Assembly: GCA_900542015.1 (NCBI GenBank)
Contig: UQLY01000004.1
Span: 157,739 to 221,738, forward strand
DNA: 64,000 nt
Direction: 5' to 3'
DNA from: an uncultured Lachnospiraceae bacterium
GTDB taxonomy: Bacteria; Bacillota; Clostridia; Lachnospirales; Lachnospiraceae
The number at the start of each line of letters is the position of its first letter. Position 1 is the stretch's first letter. This document shows, piece by piece, positions 8,246 to 17,613 of the stretch. The notes under the pieces were generated by a model. The model was not told where the DNA came from. It did no database searches and worked only from the letters and a program-made list of their open reading frames with translations. A program made the position numbers and the translations under genes.

Positions 8246-8293
8246 AGGGATATGCTTGGGGAAGCAAATATACGGAAAAAGGGGTTGGGACAA

Positions 8294-10003
8294 ATGAATA
8301 AAAAAAGACACAACACGATACATTCCATCAAAGCGAAAATCTGTGTGATTATTGACATTGCGATTATTCTGACGGGCGTGTTGGTACTTCTGAATTATTC
8401 TTCCAGAGCAAAAGAACAAATTTCAACCGTATCGCAGCATTATATCAACGACTTGTCGGTGGCATACGGAAGCACCCTTGACAATGAGATCAAACGTGCC
8501 GGAGGGGATTCCTACAGCGTGCTGAAATCCGACAATCTTTCAATGAAGCTGGATAACGTCGGTATGGCAGGCGTTGAATCTAGTTATGTGTATGTTGTGA
8601 AGGCGGACGGCGCGATGGTATACCATCCCGACGGCAGCAAGATCGGCAAATCCGTGGAAAACGCGGTTGTCAAACAGGCGTGCGAGGATCTGCAGGCGGG
8701 ACGGACGGTTGAAAGCGGCGTCGTTTCTTATGAATATAAAGGCGTTACCAAATATGCGGCACTATATGTCAGTACATATGAAGATTTTATCCTGATTGTA
8801 ACGGCGGACGAGGATGAAATCTTTGCACCGGTCAGACAGATGAATGTGGTAGGCGGAGTCGGCATGGTAATCGCTGTTTTCCTGTGCAGCGTGATCGGAT
8901 ATCTGCTTGTGAGCAAGATGATTAAGCCGGTGGAAAAATTGACGGATTATCTGACAGATAAAATTTCTAATATGGACTTTACGGTGGATGAAGAGCAGGA
9001 AAAACTTGCCGGGCATAAGGATGAGATCGGCAGCATGAGCAAGGCGGTATCCCGGTTGAGGGAAAAACTTGCCGAGGTTGTGGAAAATATCCGTACCCAC
9101 AGTGAAATGCTGATGACGGCGGCTGACGATTTGAGCGGCAGCGCTTCGGAAACCGCTACGACAATGGATCAGGTGGAGAATGCGGTTAATGATATTGCCC
9201 AGGGAGCAAACTCTCAGGCGGAGGAAACCCAGTCGGCAACGGAAAACGTTGTGGAAATGGGCAACATGGTAGAGGAAAGCAACGAAGTCGTGGAACAGTT
9301 GGTAGAATATGCTTCCAAAATGAAGGAATCCAGCAACCGGGCAAAAGCGATCTTAACGGAGTTAGATCAGGTAAACCGCAGGACGGAGCAGTATATCGAC
9401 GTTATTGCAAAGCAGACGGATACGACAAACGATTCCGCTAAGAAAATCAGCGAAGCGGCAAGCATGATTACGGAGATCGCGGAGGAAACCAATCTTCTTT
9501 CCTTAAACGCTTCCATTGAAGCAGCAAGGGCGGGCGAACAGGGACGCGGATTTGCGGTGGTCGCTTCCCAGATTCAGAAACTGGCGGAACAGTCCAACGA
9601 ATCGGCGCAGCAGATCGGAGATATTATCAGTGTATTGCTTTCCGACAGTAAGAAAGCGGTGGAAATCATGTCCGACGTCAGAGCGAGCATGAAAGAACAG
9701 AGCGAGCATGTGGAGAAGACGGACCAGGCGTTCGGAGAGATCAGGACGGAAGTGGAAGGCTCCATTGAAGCGATGCACTATATTTCCGAAAAAATGAACC
9801 GGATGGACGAAGCGAGAGGCAAGGTCATTGACGTGGTACAGGCGCTGACGGCAATTGCCGAAGAGAATGCGGCGAGCACGGAAGAGACGTCGGCTGCCGT
9901 TACGGAGGTTTCCGCAATCGTGACGGGAATTTCGGATAAATCGGAAGAGCTTCGCAAGGTGGCGCAGGGCATGGAAGATAGCATGAGCATATTTAAAATC
10001 TGA
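8294..10003 (+). CDS. Methyl-accepting chemotaxis protein with extracellular Cache-like sensor
   Basis: The 569-residue receptor has an N-terminal membrane helix (IDIAIILTGVLVLLNY), an extracellular sensor of about 150 residues with Cache-like features (YVYVVKADGAMVYHPDGSKIG, YAALYVSTYEDFILIV), a second helix (VGMVIAVFLCSVIGYLLV), a HAMP linker and a long cytoplasmic coiled coil. The highly conserved hairpin tip is EETNLLSLNASIEAARAGE. It should signal through CheA/CheW, which are not in this window. GGGGTTGGGACAA before MNKKRHN supports the start. A long terminator hairpin follows. The ligand cannot be read from the sequence. Confidence 0.93.
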   Translation: MNKKRHNTIHSIKAKICVIIDIAIILTGVLVLLNYSSRAKEQISTVSQHYINDLSVAYGSTLDNEIKRAGGDSYSVLKSDNLSMKLDNVGMAGVESSYVYVVKADGAMVYHPDGSKIGKSVENAVVKQACEDLQAGRTVESGVVSYEYKGVTKYAALYVSTYEDFILIVTADEDEIFAPVRQMNVVGGVGMVIAVFLCSVIGYLLVSKMIKPVEKLTDYLTDKISNMDFTVDEEQEKLAGHKDEIGSMSKAVSRLREKLAEVVENIRTHSEMLMTAADDLSGSASETATTMDQVENAVNDIAQGANSQAEETQSATENVVEMGNMVEESNEVVEQLVEYASKMKESSNRAKAILTELDQVNRRTEQYIDVIAKQTDTTNDSAKKISEAASMITEIAEETNLLSLNASIEAARAGEQGRGFAVVASQIQKLAEQSNESAQQIGDIISVLLSDSKKAVEIMSDVRASMKEQSEHVEKTDQAFGEIRTEVEGSIEAMHYISEKMNRMDEARGKVIDVVQALTAIAEENAASTEETSAAVTEVSAIVTGISDKSEELRKVAQGMEDSMSIFKI

Positions 10004-10054
10004 TTTTGAGATAAGCCAAAAGAATAGAAGCAAAAAGACATAAATGACAAGAAG

Positions 10055-10115
10055 GGCTGTCCTGTTGGAGAAAGAAATAATTTCTAAAGGGACAGCCTAA
10101 TTTTCTCTTTTTTTT
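10055..10115 (+). terminator. Intrinsic terminator after the chemotaxis receptor
   Basis: Arms GGCTGTCC (10055-10062) and GGACAGCC (10090-10097) enclose a second pairing (AGAAA with TTTCT), followed by long T tracts. Confidence 0.75.
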
Positions 10116-10127
10116 AAACTGCATTTG

Positions 10128-10136
10128 TGATACAAT
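10128..10136 (+). promoter_or_regulatory. Putative extended -10 promoter for the deacetylase gene
   Basis: TGATACAAT is an extended -10 box, 33 bp before the start codon. The -35 region is only a T-rich tract, so the call rests on the extended -10. Confidence 0.4.
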
Positions 10137-10169
10137 GCAAAGTAGTGTGTATGGGAATGGAGAAATGAA

Positions 10170-11129
10170 ATGGCGCAGCATGAGGAGGAGCAGTTACAAA
10201 AGAAACGCCGTAAAAGGGTAAACAGGCTGAAAAAAATAATTGTAACTGTAGTGCTTGCTGCAATACTGATACCGACAATCGCCAGCATCGTTTTGGGCGT
10301 CCGGCTGCATGTGATAAGCGACAGGCTAAAGCAGTCGCAGAACGAACAGAAAGAGCTGCAGGATGAGCTGGAGAAACTGACCAAAGATTCCGATGATCTG
10401 AGAGCGCAGTTAGAGTCTGCACAGCAGGAGGCGGCTGCGGCGAAGGAAGCCGATACGGTCCTGGAAAGCGAGAACAGCGTACAGGACGTGACAAGCGCCG
10501 ACGGCATCAAGCGGGTGTATCTGACCTTCGACGACGGACCGAGCGTGAATACGGCGGCGATTTTGGATTTGCTTGCCCAATATCAGGTAAAAGCGACTTT
10601 TTTTGTGGTAGGGGATACCAGTGAAGAAGGGAAGGCGCTTTACCGGCGGATCGTGGCGGAAGGACACAGCATCGGGATTCATTCCTATAGCCATGTGTAT
10701 AAGGAAATTTATGCTTCCGAGGACGCGTTTTTTGACGACTTTTATCTGATGTCGGACTATTTGTACGATGTGACGGGCGTCAGACCGTCTATCTGCAGGC
10801 TGCCGGGCGGAAGCAGCAATACGGTCAGCGATATCGATATGGCGGGCGTGGTAAACAGGCTGAACGCACAGGGCGTTACCTGTTATGATTGGAATATTTC
10901 GGGCGGCGATGCCGACGGGCATGACTTGTCAGCGGAAGAAATTGCCGAAAACGTGCTGACCGGAGTGGACAGGTTCCAGACATCCATCGTGTTGCTGCAC
11001 GACGGAGGAGGCAAAGCGGTTACCGTAGACGCTTTGCGGCTGATTTTAGAAGACCTGACAGGCAGGGAGCAATTGGAGATCAAGCCGATTACGGAGGAAA
11101 CTCCGATTATTTTGCATATTACACATTAG
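10170..11129 (+). CDS. Membrane-anchored polysaccharide deacetylase (peptidoglycan/GlcNAc deacetylase type)
   Basis: After a Lys/Arg-rich tail there is one membrane helix (IIVTVVLAAILIPTIASIVLG) and a coiled coil to about residue 105. The NodB-type deacetylase domain then follows. Its five motifs are present: TFDDGPS (catalytic base and metal Asp), HSYSH (metal His pair), RLPGGSS, DWNISGGD and VLLHDG. The enzyme should remove N-acetyl groups from a surface polysaccharide, most often peptidoglycan GlcNAc, on the outer face of the membrane. GGAG seven bases before the ATG supports the start. The bactofilin gene follows after 19 bp and may be co-transcribed. Confidence 0.9.
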   Translation: MAQHEEEQLQKKRRKRVNRLKKIIVTVVLAAILIPTIASIVLGVRLHVISDRLKQSQNEQKELQDELEKLTKDSDDLRAQLESAQQEAAAAKEADTVLESENSVQDVTSADGIKRVYLTFDDGPSVNTAAILDLLAQYQVKATFFVVGDTSEEGKALYRRIVAEGHSIGIHSYSHVYKEIYASEDAFFDDFYLMSDYLYDVTGVRPSICRLPGGSSNTVSDIDMAGVVNRLNAQGVTCYDWNISGGDADGHDLSAEEIAENVLTGVDRFQTSIVLLHDGGGKAVTVDALRLILEDLTGREQLEIKPITEETPIILHITH

Positions 11130-11148
11130 AAAAAGGAGAGGAAATACA

Positions 11149-12153
11149 ATGGGCTTTTTTCAGGACTTAAAAGAAGATTTATCCATGGCGGTAAACGAAT
11201 TGATCCCGGAGGCGGATGAAGAACTGACAAATCCGGAAGAAACCGCAGAAAACAAGGAAGAGACCGTAGAGAATAAGGAAGAAACGGCAAAAGAGGATGA
11301 GGTCGTTGTAAACGAAGACGCTTTTCGCGCCGCGGTAGACCGTTTGGGCGAGGATACGGAGTTGTTTGCCGGCGCTTCCTTGCAGGAGCAGGAAGAAGAG
11401 ACCGGAGCGCAGGCTGGAGAAGACCGGGCGGATGATGAGACGCAGCCGGAGCTTTCAGAGGAACAGCCCGCAGAGCAACCGGAAGCGCCCTGGGAGGAAA
11501 CGCTGAAAGAGGAAACATCTGCGGAGGAAAGCGCAGAGCGTAATCCTGAGGATGAAAATTTAACCGCTGGGGGTGCGGACAGCTTGATCAAAGAGGTCTG
11601 CGAGGAAATAGAACAGGCGGATGAAGAAACAGAATTAGAAAAAGAGGTAGGAAAAGTCATGACACAGCAAAGCGAAACAGTATTAACAGGAGAAGCATTG
11701 GATGAGACAGGCGTTATTACAAACGGCATGAAAGTAACCGGCGATATCAGCAGCCAGGGTTCGTTAGACGTATTGGGTGCGATCAAAGGCAATATTGAAA
11801 TCCTGGGAAAATTGAACATATCGGGAGAAGTTGAAGGAAACTCCGTTGCCGCGGAAGTATTTGCGGATTCGGCAAATATTACGGGAGAAATCCACGCCAG
11901 CGGCAGCGTGAAGGTGGGACAGAGCTCCGTCATCATCGGCAATATTTTTGCAACAAGCGCAGTCATTGCGGGCGCGGTAAAGGGCGATATCGATGTGCAG
12001 GGACCTGTCGTATTGGATACTTCCGCGATTGTTATGGGCAATATCAAATCCAAATCCGTACAGATCAACAACGGCGCGGTTATTGAAGGTATGTGTTCAC
12101 AGTGCTATGCGGATGTAAATCCTGCTTCTTTTTTTCAGGATTTAAATAAATAA
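11149..12153 (+). CDS. Bactofilin (polymer-forming cytoskeletal protein) with long acidic N-terminal region
   Basis: The C-terminal part (residues about 180-320) is a bactofilin beta-helix, with repeating turns such as GVITNGMKVTGDISSQGSLD, GNIEILGKLNISGEVEG and GDIDVQGPVVLDTSAIVMGNI. Bactofilins polymerise without nucleotides and scaffold envelope enzymes. The first 170 residues are extremely acidic and low-complexity (runs of ENKEETVE type), unlike the short tails usual in the family. An internal Met (MTQQSETVLTG) lies just before the core, but the AAAAGGAGAGG upstream of 11149 favours the long form. A cell-wall deacetylase gene lies immediately upstream and pyrH 17 bp downstream. The pairing with a wall enzyme fits a role in localising wall modification; this is inference. 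Confidence 0.85.
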   Translation: MGFFQDLKEDLSMAVNELIPEADEELTNPEETAENKEETVENKEETAKEDEVVVNEDAFRAAVDRLGEDTELFAGASLQEQEEETGAQAGEDRADDETQPELSEEQPAEQPEAPWEETLKEETSAEESAERNPEDENLTAGGADSLIKEVCEEIEQADEETELEKEVGKVMTQQSETVLTGEALDETGVITNGMKVTGDISSQGSLDVLGAIKGNIEILGKLNISGEVEGNSVAAEVFADSANITGEIHASGSVKVGQSSVIIGNIFATSAVIAGAVKGDIDVQGPVVLDTSAIVMGNIKSKSVQINNGAVIEGMCSQCYADVNPASFFQDLNK

Positions 12154-12170
12154 TACCGGGGGAACTGGAA

Positions 12171-12872
12171 ATGAAAAGAATCATGTTGAAGCTAAGCGGA
12201 GAGGCGCTTGCCGGAGAGAAGAAGACCGGGTTTGACGAAGAAACGGTCAGAGGTGTCGCGCTTCAGGTCAAACAGCTGACGGACGACGGCATCCAGGTGG
12301 GAATCGTCATCGGCGGCGGCAATTTCTGGCGGGGGCGTACCAGCGAACATATCGACAGGACGAAAGCGGATCAGATCGGTATGCTTGCAACTGTGATGAA
12401 TTGTATTTATGTGTCGGAAATTTTCCGTTCCGTGGGAATGAAAACCAGTATTCTGACGCCTTTTGAATGCGGGTCTTTTACCAAATTGTTTTCCAAGGAC
12501 CGGGCAAACAAATATTTTGAAAAGGGAATGGTCGTCTTTTTTGCAGGCGGCACGGGACACCCGTATTTTTCTACGGATACAGGCGTTGTCTTAAGAGCCG
12601 TAGAGGTGGAAGCGGAGGTTATCCTGTTGGCAAAAGCCGTTGACGGCGTGTATGACGACGATCCGAGGACGAATCCTGCGGCAAAAAAATACGACGAGGT
12701 TTCCATTGACGAAGTCATTGCAAAGAATCTGCAGGTGGTGGATATGACGGCGTCCATCCTGGCAAGGGATAACCGGATGCCGATGTGGGTTTTCGGGCTG
12801 AACGGGGAAAACAGTATCGTCAACACGGTTTCCGGAAAATTTAACGGAACGAAAGTAACCGTTTCTCCATAG
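12171..12872 (+). CDS. pyrH: UMP kinase
   Basis: The enzyme phosphorylates UMP to UDP with ATP in pyrimidine nucleotide synthesis. The 233-residue length and the amino-acid-kinase motifs fit: KLSGEALAG at the N-terminus, GIVIGGGNFWRG for phosphate binding, AGGTGHPYFSTDT and VDGVYDDDPRTNP. It heads the conserved pyrH-frr-uppS-cdsA-dxr-rseP block. In many Clostridia rpsB and tsf come first, but here a bactofilin gene occupies that place. Confidence 0.97.
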   Translation: MKRIMLKLSGEALAGEKKTGFDEETVRGVALQVKQLTDDGIQVGIVIGGGNFWRGRTSEHIDRTKADQIGMLATVMNCIYVSEIFRSVGMKTSILTPFECGSFTKLFSKDRANKYFEKGMVVFFAGGTGHPYFSTDTGVVLRAVEVEAEVILLAKAVDGVYDDDPRTNPAAKKYDEVSIDEVIAKNLQVVDMTASILARDNRMPMWVFGLNGENSIVNTVSGKFNGTKVTVSP

Positions 12873-12951
12873 AGAGCAGGGAAACGGCGTAAAGCTGCGG
12901 GCAGCAATGTGAGTCAGAGAATAGAGGATCAGAAATAGGAGGATAATCCAA

Positions 12952-13503
12952 ATGGATGAGAGACTGAAGGTATATGATGAAAAAATGCAGAAGGCGGTTG
13001 AATTTCTTGCTTCGGATTTTGCGTCCGTGAGGGCGGGACGCGCGAATCCCCATGTATTGGATAAAATCAAGGTTGATTATTACGGTACGCCCACACCTTT
13101 GCAGAGCGTTGGGAATATCAGCGTTCCGGAACCGCGTATGATCCAGATCGCGCCTTGGGAAAAAAGCCTGATTAAAGAAATTGAAAAAGCGATTATGATG
13201 TCGGACGTGGGAATTACGCCTACCAACGACGGCTCGGTTATCCGCCTTGTATTTCCGGAACTGACTGAAGAGCGCCGTAAGGAGCTTGTAAAGGATATTA
13301 AGAAAAAAGGCGAAGATAATAAGGTAGTAGTCAGAAACGCCCGCCGCGACGGAAACGACGCGTTTAAAAAGCTGGGCAAGGGAGAAATTTCAGAGGATGA
13401 GGTAAAACAGCTTTCCGACGAACTGCAGAAGCTGACGGATAAGTATATCAAGGAAATTGATAAAATGGTAGACGAAAAATCAAAAGAGATTTTGACCGTT
13501 TAG
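12952..13503 (+). CDS. frr: Ribosome recycling factor
   Basis: Together with EF-G it splits the post-termination ribosome. The 183-residue length is standard. Characteristic segments are FASVRAGRANPHVLDKIKV, the PEPRMIQIAPWEK strand and the C-terminal helix ending VDEKSKEILTV. TAGGAGG precedes the start. It lies between pyrH and uppS as in most Firmicutes. Confidence 0.97.
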   Translation: MDERLKVYDEKMQKAVEFLASDFASVRAGRANPHVLDKIKVDYYGTPTPLQSVGNISVPEPRMIQIAPWEKSLIKEIEKAIMMSDVGITPTNDGSVIRLVFPELTEERRKELVKDIKKKGEDNKVVVRNARRDGNDAFKKLGKGEISEDEVKQLSDELQKLTDKYIKEIDKMVDEKSKEILTV

Positions 13504-13582
13504 TTTAAAAAGAAAAATCATGAGGGGGCAGACATTTTATGCTGTTCCCTTTTGTGCGATTTTGTGAGAAAGGTTGGATAAG

Positions 13583-14299
13583 ATGAACGTACCCAAGCAT
13601 GTTGCTATCATTCTGGACGGAAACGGCAGATGGGCAAAGAGCAAAGGGATGCCCCGCAATTACGGTCATGCCCAGGGAAGTAAAAATGTGGAAATTATCT
13701 GTGAAGAAGCCTATCGGATGGGGATTCAATACCTGACTGTTTATGCTTTTTCCACAGAGAACTGGAACCGTCCCAAGGACGAGGTGGACGCGTTGATGAA
13801 ACTGTTGCGTAATTATATGAAAACCTGCCTGAAAACGGCGGCGAAAAACCGGATGTGCGTCAGGGTAATCGGGGATAAGACCGGACTGGACGACGATATC
13901 CGTAACAGAATCGAAGAACTGGAAGCGGCTACGGTAAATAACGACGGGCTGCATTTTCAGATCGCCTTAAATTACGGGAGCCGGGATGAAATTATCCGCG
14001 CCGTAAAAAAGATTATGACCGATACCGAAAAGGGGAAACTTTTGCCGGAACAGATGAATGAGGCGGTTTTTGCAAATTATCTGGACACCGCGGGGATTCC
14101 GGAACCGGATCTTTTGATCCGCACAAGCGGAGAGGAGAGAATCTCCAACTTTTTGCTTTGGCAGCTTGCCTATACGGAATTTTATTTTACGGATGTGCCG
14201 TGGCCGGCGTTTACCAAAGAGGAACTGGTCAAAGCGGTGGAAGAATATAACAGAAGGGACCGCAGGTTCGGGCTGGTAAAGGAGGAGCAGGATGTTTAA
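13583..14299 (+). CDS. uppS: Undecaprenyl diphosphate synthase (cis-prenyltransferase)
   Basis: The enzyme adds isopentenyl units in cis to farnesyl diphosphate to make the C55 lipid carrier for wall synthesis. Motifs include HVAIILDGNGRWAKSKG (catalytic Asp), YGHAQGSKN, YAFSTENWNRP and the C-terminal RTSGEERISNFLLWQ. The ATG at 13583 with AAAGG nine bases upstream is preferred to the TTG at 13574. It overlaps cdsA by 8 bp, indicating translational coupling. Confidence 0.96.
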   Translation: MNVPKHVAIILDGNGRWAKSKGMPRNYGHAQGSKNVEIICEEAYRMGIQYLTVYAFSTENWNRPKDEVDALMKLLRNYMKTCLKTAAKNRMCVRVIGDKTGLDDDIRNRIEELEAATVNNDGLHFQIALNYGSRDEIIRAVKKIMTDTEKGKLLPEQMNEAVFANYLDTAGIPEPDLLIRTSGEERISNFLLWQLAYTEFYFTDVPWPAFTKEELVKAVEEYNRRDRRFGLVKEEQDV

Positions 14300-15113
14300 G
14301 ACAAGATTGATAAGCAGTATTTTTCTGGTAATCATCGTTGCCTCGGCTTTGCTTTTGGGCGGTCCGGTTTTATTCGTCTTTACGCTTTTCGTTGCCCTGA
14401 AGGCTTTTTTTGAACTGACAAAGGCGATGCAGGTAAGAAACGACGGAGAAAAGATCAGTATTCTGGAAGTTTTCGGCGCGCTGGGCGTGCTGGGGTATTA
14501 CGGCGTTCTTTGGTTTGCCAATACGGAAACTTATGTGATGCTGACGATTACGCTGACCATTGTGGCGGTTTTGTTTGTTTATGTATTCGCTTTTCCCAGA
14601 TATCATGCGAACCAGATTATGGCGACGGTTTTTTCTTTTATTTATGCGCCGATTATGCTTGCTTATTTATATCTGACAAGAAATCTGGAAAACGGCATTT
14701 ATGTGGTATGGCTGATTTTTATCAGCTCCTGGATCTGCGATACCTGCGCCTATCTGTCGGGAATGGCGTTGGGCAAACATAAGCTGGCGCCCGTGCTGAG
14801 TCCGAAAAAATCCGTGGAAGGCGCAGTCGGAGGAATTGTGGGCTCGGCTTTGGTCGGTTTCCTCTATGCGCTTATTTTACAAAAGCTCGGCATACATCAG
14901 GAAGCTTTGCTCTGGGGCTTTCCTCTGATTTCGGCGGTCGGCGCCATGATCAGTCAGGTGGGGGATCTGGCGGCTTCGGCGATCAAGCGCAATTTCGGGA
15001 TCAAGGATTACGGAAAGCTGATACCCGGACACGGCGGCGTTATGGACCGGTTCGACAGCGTGGTATTTACGGCGCCGATGATTTATTATCTGGCGGTGCT
15101 GTTGTTAAAATAA
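14292..15113 (+). CDS. cdsA: Phosphatidate cytidylyltransferase
   Basis: This membrane enzyme makes CDP-diacylglycerol from phosphatidic acid and CTP, the branch point of phospholipid synthesis. About eight hydrophobic helices are present. The signature is near the C-terminus: LSPKKSVEGAVGG and then GDLAASAIKRNFGIKDYGKLIPGHGGVMDRFDS. Length (273) is normal. It overlaps uppS and is followed after 22 bp by dxr. Confidence 0.95.
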   Translation: MFKTRLISSIFLVIIVASALLLGGPVLFVFTLFVALKAFFELTKAMQVRNDGEKISILEVFGALGVLGYYGVLWFANTETYVMLTITLTIVAVLFVYVFAFPRYHANQIMATVFSFIYAPIMLAYLYLTRNLENGIYVVWLIFISSWICDTCAYLSGMALGKHKLAPVLSPKKSVEGAVGGIVGSALVGFLYALILQKLGIHQEALLWGFPLISAVGAMISQVGDLAASAIKRNFGIKDYGKLIPGHGGVMDRFDSVVFTAPMIYYLAVLLLK

Positions 15114-15135
15114 AATGCGGGACAGGGGAAGGATT

Positions 15136-16281
15136 ATGAAAAATCTTGTTTTACTGGGCTCGACAGGCTCTATCGGAACACAGACGTTAGAAATTGTCGA
15201 TGCTTATCCGGAACAATTACATATCATGGCGCTTGCGGCGGGAAGCAATGCGCGGAAAATGGAAGAGCAGGTACGCAAATACAAGCCTGCGTATGCGGTT
15301 ATGTATGAGCAGGCTGCGGCAAAGGATTTGAAAGAACGGCTTGCGGATACAGACGTGACGGTACTGTGCGGGATGGACGGAATGATCCGGATCGCGACGC
15401 TTCCCGAGGCGGATACGGTGCTGACCGCAGTGGTGGGTATGATCGGCATCAGACCGACGATCGAGGCGATTGAGGCGGGAAAAAATATTGCTCTTGCCAA
15501 CAAGGAAACCCTTGTGACGGCGGGACATCTGATCATGCCGTTAGCAAAGTCTGAAGGAGTATCCGTTTTGCCGGTAGACAGCGAACACAGTGCGATTTTT
15601 CAGTCTTTAAACGGAGAACCGAAGAAGCGGCTGAAAAAAATATTGCTGACGGCTTCGGGCGGACCGTTCAGAGGCATGAACAGGGATGCCTTGCGGACCA
15701 AGACCGTTGGGGACGCCTTGAAACACCCGAACTGGTCCATGGGCAAAAAGATTACCATCGATTCCGCGACCATGGTCAACAAAGGGCTGGAGGTCATGGA
15801 GGCAGGATGGCTGTTTGATGTAAATTATGACCGGATTCAGGTTGTAGTACATCCCCAAAGTATCATACATTCTATGGTAGAGTATGTTGACGGAGCGGTT
15901 ATGGCGCAGCTTGGGCTTCCAGATATGAAGCTGCCCATACAATACGCCCTGTTTTATCCGGACAGACTGCCCATGGATACGAAAGGTATAGATTTTTTTA
16001 AGCTTGGGCAGATTACATTTGAAGAGCCGGATTTAGAGACGTTTACGGGACTGAAGCTTGCTTATGATGCTTTTCGTGCCGGAGGAAGTATGCCGACGGT
16101 ATATAATGCGGCGAATGAAAAGGCGGTAAGTCTCTTTTTGCAGGAAAAAATCCGCTTTTTGGACATTGCGGATATTATCGGCGAGGCGATGAGCAGGCAC
16201 AGGACCATTGAAAATCCGAATTTGGATCAGATTTTGGAAACGGAAGCCTGGTGCTATGAATTGATTGAGAGCAGGTGGTAA
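15136..16281 (+). CDS. dxr: 1-deoxy-D-xylulose 5-phosphate reductoisomerase
   Basis: This is the second step of the MEP isoprenoid pathway and gives 2-C-methylerythritol 4-phosphate with NADPH. Motifs are LGSTGSIGTQTLEI (NADPH binding), ALANKETLVTAG, VDSEHSAIFQ (metal-binding region), ASGGPFRG and NWSMGKKITIDSATMVNKGLE. The ATG at 15136 with GGGGAAGG upstream is chosen over the ATG at 15115. Its neighbour uppS uses the isoprenoid product. Confidence 0.97.
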   Translation: MKNLVLLGSTGSIGTQTLEIVDAYPEQLHIMALAAGSNARKMEEQVRKYKPAYAVMYEQAAAKDLKERLADTDVTVLCGMDGMIRIATLPEADTVLTAVVGMIGIRPTIEAIEAGKNIALANKETLVTAGHLIMPLAKSEGVSVLPVDSEHSAIFQSLNGEPKKRLKKILLTASGGPFRGMNRDALRTKTVGDALKHPNWSMGKKITIDSATMVNKGLEVMEAGWLFDVNYDRIQVVVHPQSIIHSMVEYVDGAVMAQLGLPDMKLPIQYALFYPDRLPMDTKGIDFFKLGQITFEEPDLETFTGLKLAYDAFRAGGSMPTVYNAANEKAVSLFLQEKIRFLDIADIIGEAMSRHRTIENPNLDQILETEAWCYELIESRW

Positions 16282-16282
16282 T

Positions 16283-17401
16283 TTGGGCGTTGTTTTATTT
16301 ATCATTATTTTTTGCGCCGTGGTTGTAGCGCATGAGTTTGGACATTTTATTGTGGCGAAAGCAAACGGCATTCATGTGGTGGAGTTTTCCGTCGGCATGG
16401 GACCGACGATCTTTCATTTCGATAAAGGAGACACCCGGTATTCCCTGAAGCTTCTGCCTTTAGGAGGCGCCTGTATGTTTGAGGGCGAAGACGGGCTGAA
16501 CGCGGAGGAAGAACAGCCGGAGTGTGACGGGGAAGGCGCCGCCAAGGCTGAGTGCCGCCGGGAGGAACTGGGAACCTTAAAAAAATCCGGCGCTTTTCCG
16601 GATGCGCCTGTCTGGGCAAGAATCGCCACGGTGGTAGCCGGACCTATTTTTAACTTTATCCTTGCGTTTCTTTTTTCTGCGATTATCGTAGGCAGTATCG
16701 GTTCGGATGTGGCGGTCATCGGCGCGGTCGGAGAGGACAGCGCAGCCGAAGAGGCGGGACTGATGGAAGGAGACGAAATTGTAGAGCTGAACGGTCATAA
16801 AATACATTTGTTCCGTGAGATTTCCCTGGAAGCGATGCTCAACGAAGGGGAAGCCGTGGATATTGTATACAAAAGAGACGATAAGCTGCACGCCACGACC
16901 CTTTATCCCAAGTATTCCGAAGCCGACGGCAGATATTATTACGGGCTCGGCGCGCAGGCGGGATATACGAAGTTCGGACCGGCAGGCGTGATCAAATACA
17001 GTTTGTATGAGGTAAAATATTGGGTCGATACCACGGTAAAAAGTCTCGGTATGCTCCTGACCGGTAAGGCGGGCGTACAGGATTTGTCGGGACCCGTGGG
17101 CATGGCGGACGTGGTAGGCGATATTTATACGCAGTCCAAAGAAGACGGAGCTTATTATGTATGGCTGAATATGTTGAATTTTGCCATATTGCTGAGCGCA
17201 AATTTGGGCGTATTAAATCTGATTCCGTTTCCGGCTTTGGACGGCGGCAGGCTGTTGTTCCTGATTATCGAGGCGATCCGAAGAAAGCCCATCCCGCCCG
17301 AGAAAGAAGGTATTTTTCATTTTGTAGGATTTGCGCTTCTGATGCTTTTGATGGTCGTAGTCATGTACAACGATATTGTCCGTCTGGTAACCGGAGGTTA
17401 G
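16283..17401 (+). CDS. rseP: RIP metalloprotease RseP (site-2 protease, M50)
   Basis: This intramembrane zinc protease cuts membrane-embedded substrates such as anti-sigma factors and signal-peptide remnants. The first helix carries HEFGH (zinc ligands and catalytic Glu), a PDZ domain lies at about residues 160-230 (GEDSAAEEAGLMEGDEIVELNG), and the C-terminal helix pair carries LNLIPFPALDGGRLL with the third zinc ligand. A hydrophilic acidic insert (about residues 72-100) follows the first helix pair. The start is probably a TTG at 16283, right after the dxr stop, with AGGTGG just before it; a TTG at 16265 inside dxr is the alternative. Confidence 0.93.
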   Translation: MGVVLFIIIFCAVVVAHEFGHFIVAKANGIHVVEFSVGMGPTIFHFDKGDTRYSLKLLPLGGACMFEGEDGLNAEEEQPECDGEGAAKAECRREELGTLKKSGAFPDAPVWARIATVVAGPIFNFILAFLFSAIIVGSIGSDVAVIGAVGEDSAAEEAGLMEGDEIVELNGHKIHLFREISLEAMLNEGEAVDIVYKRDDKLHATTLYPKYSEADGRYYYGLGAQAGYTKFGPAGVIKYSLYEVKYWVDTTVKSLGMLLTGKAGVQDLSGPVGMADVVGDIYTQSKEDGAYYVWLNMLNFAILLSANLGVLNLIPFPALDGGRLLFLIIEAIRRKPIPPEKEGIFHFVGFALLMLLMVVVMYNDIVRLVTGG

Positions 17402-17508
17402 CGATAAAGGAAGCTGCGAGCCGGAGAATGACCGGAGCAGAGAGAAATAAGTCGGAAGGGAAAAACAAGAAACAGAAAATAGATTTGAAAATAGATTAAC
17501 ATTGATAC

Positions 17509-17537
17509 TTGCATTCTTCTTCACACTGTGCTAAACT
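17509..17537 (+). promoter_or_regulatory. Promoter for rplS with extended -10
   Basis: TTGCAT at 17509-17514 and TAAACT at 17532-17537 are 17 bp apart, and a TG one base before the -10 makes it extended. Transcription would start near 17544, leaving a leader of about 70 nt before rplS that contains a small CGTATT/AATACG hairpin. Firmicute L19 genes often carry a regulatory leader; I cannot confirm the match here. Confidence 0.5.
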
Positions 17538-17613
17538 ATTCACGTTGTGAAAAGAGATGGTCCTCTGTTACAGATCGTATTAAGAACATCCAATACGGAA
17601 GGAGATAGACACA

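Noticed and set aside
11160..12071. Minus-strand frame of 303 codons, Ser-rich
   Set aside because: It is produced by reading the acidic repeats of the bactofilin gene backwards; no domain is present.
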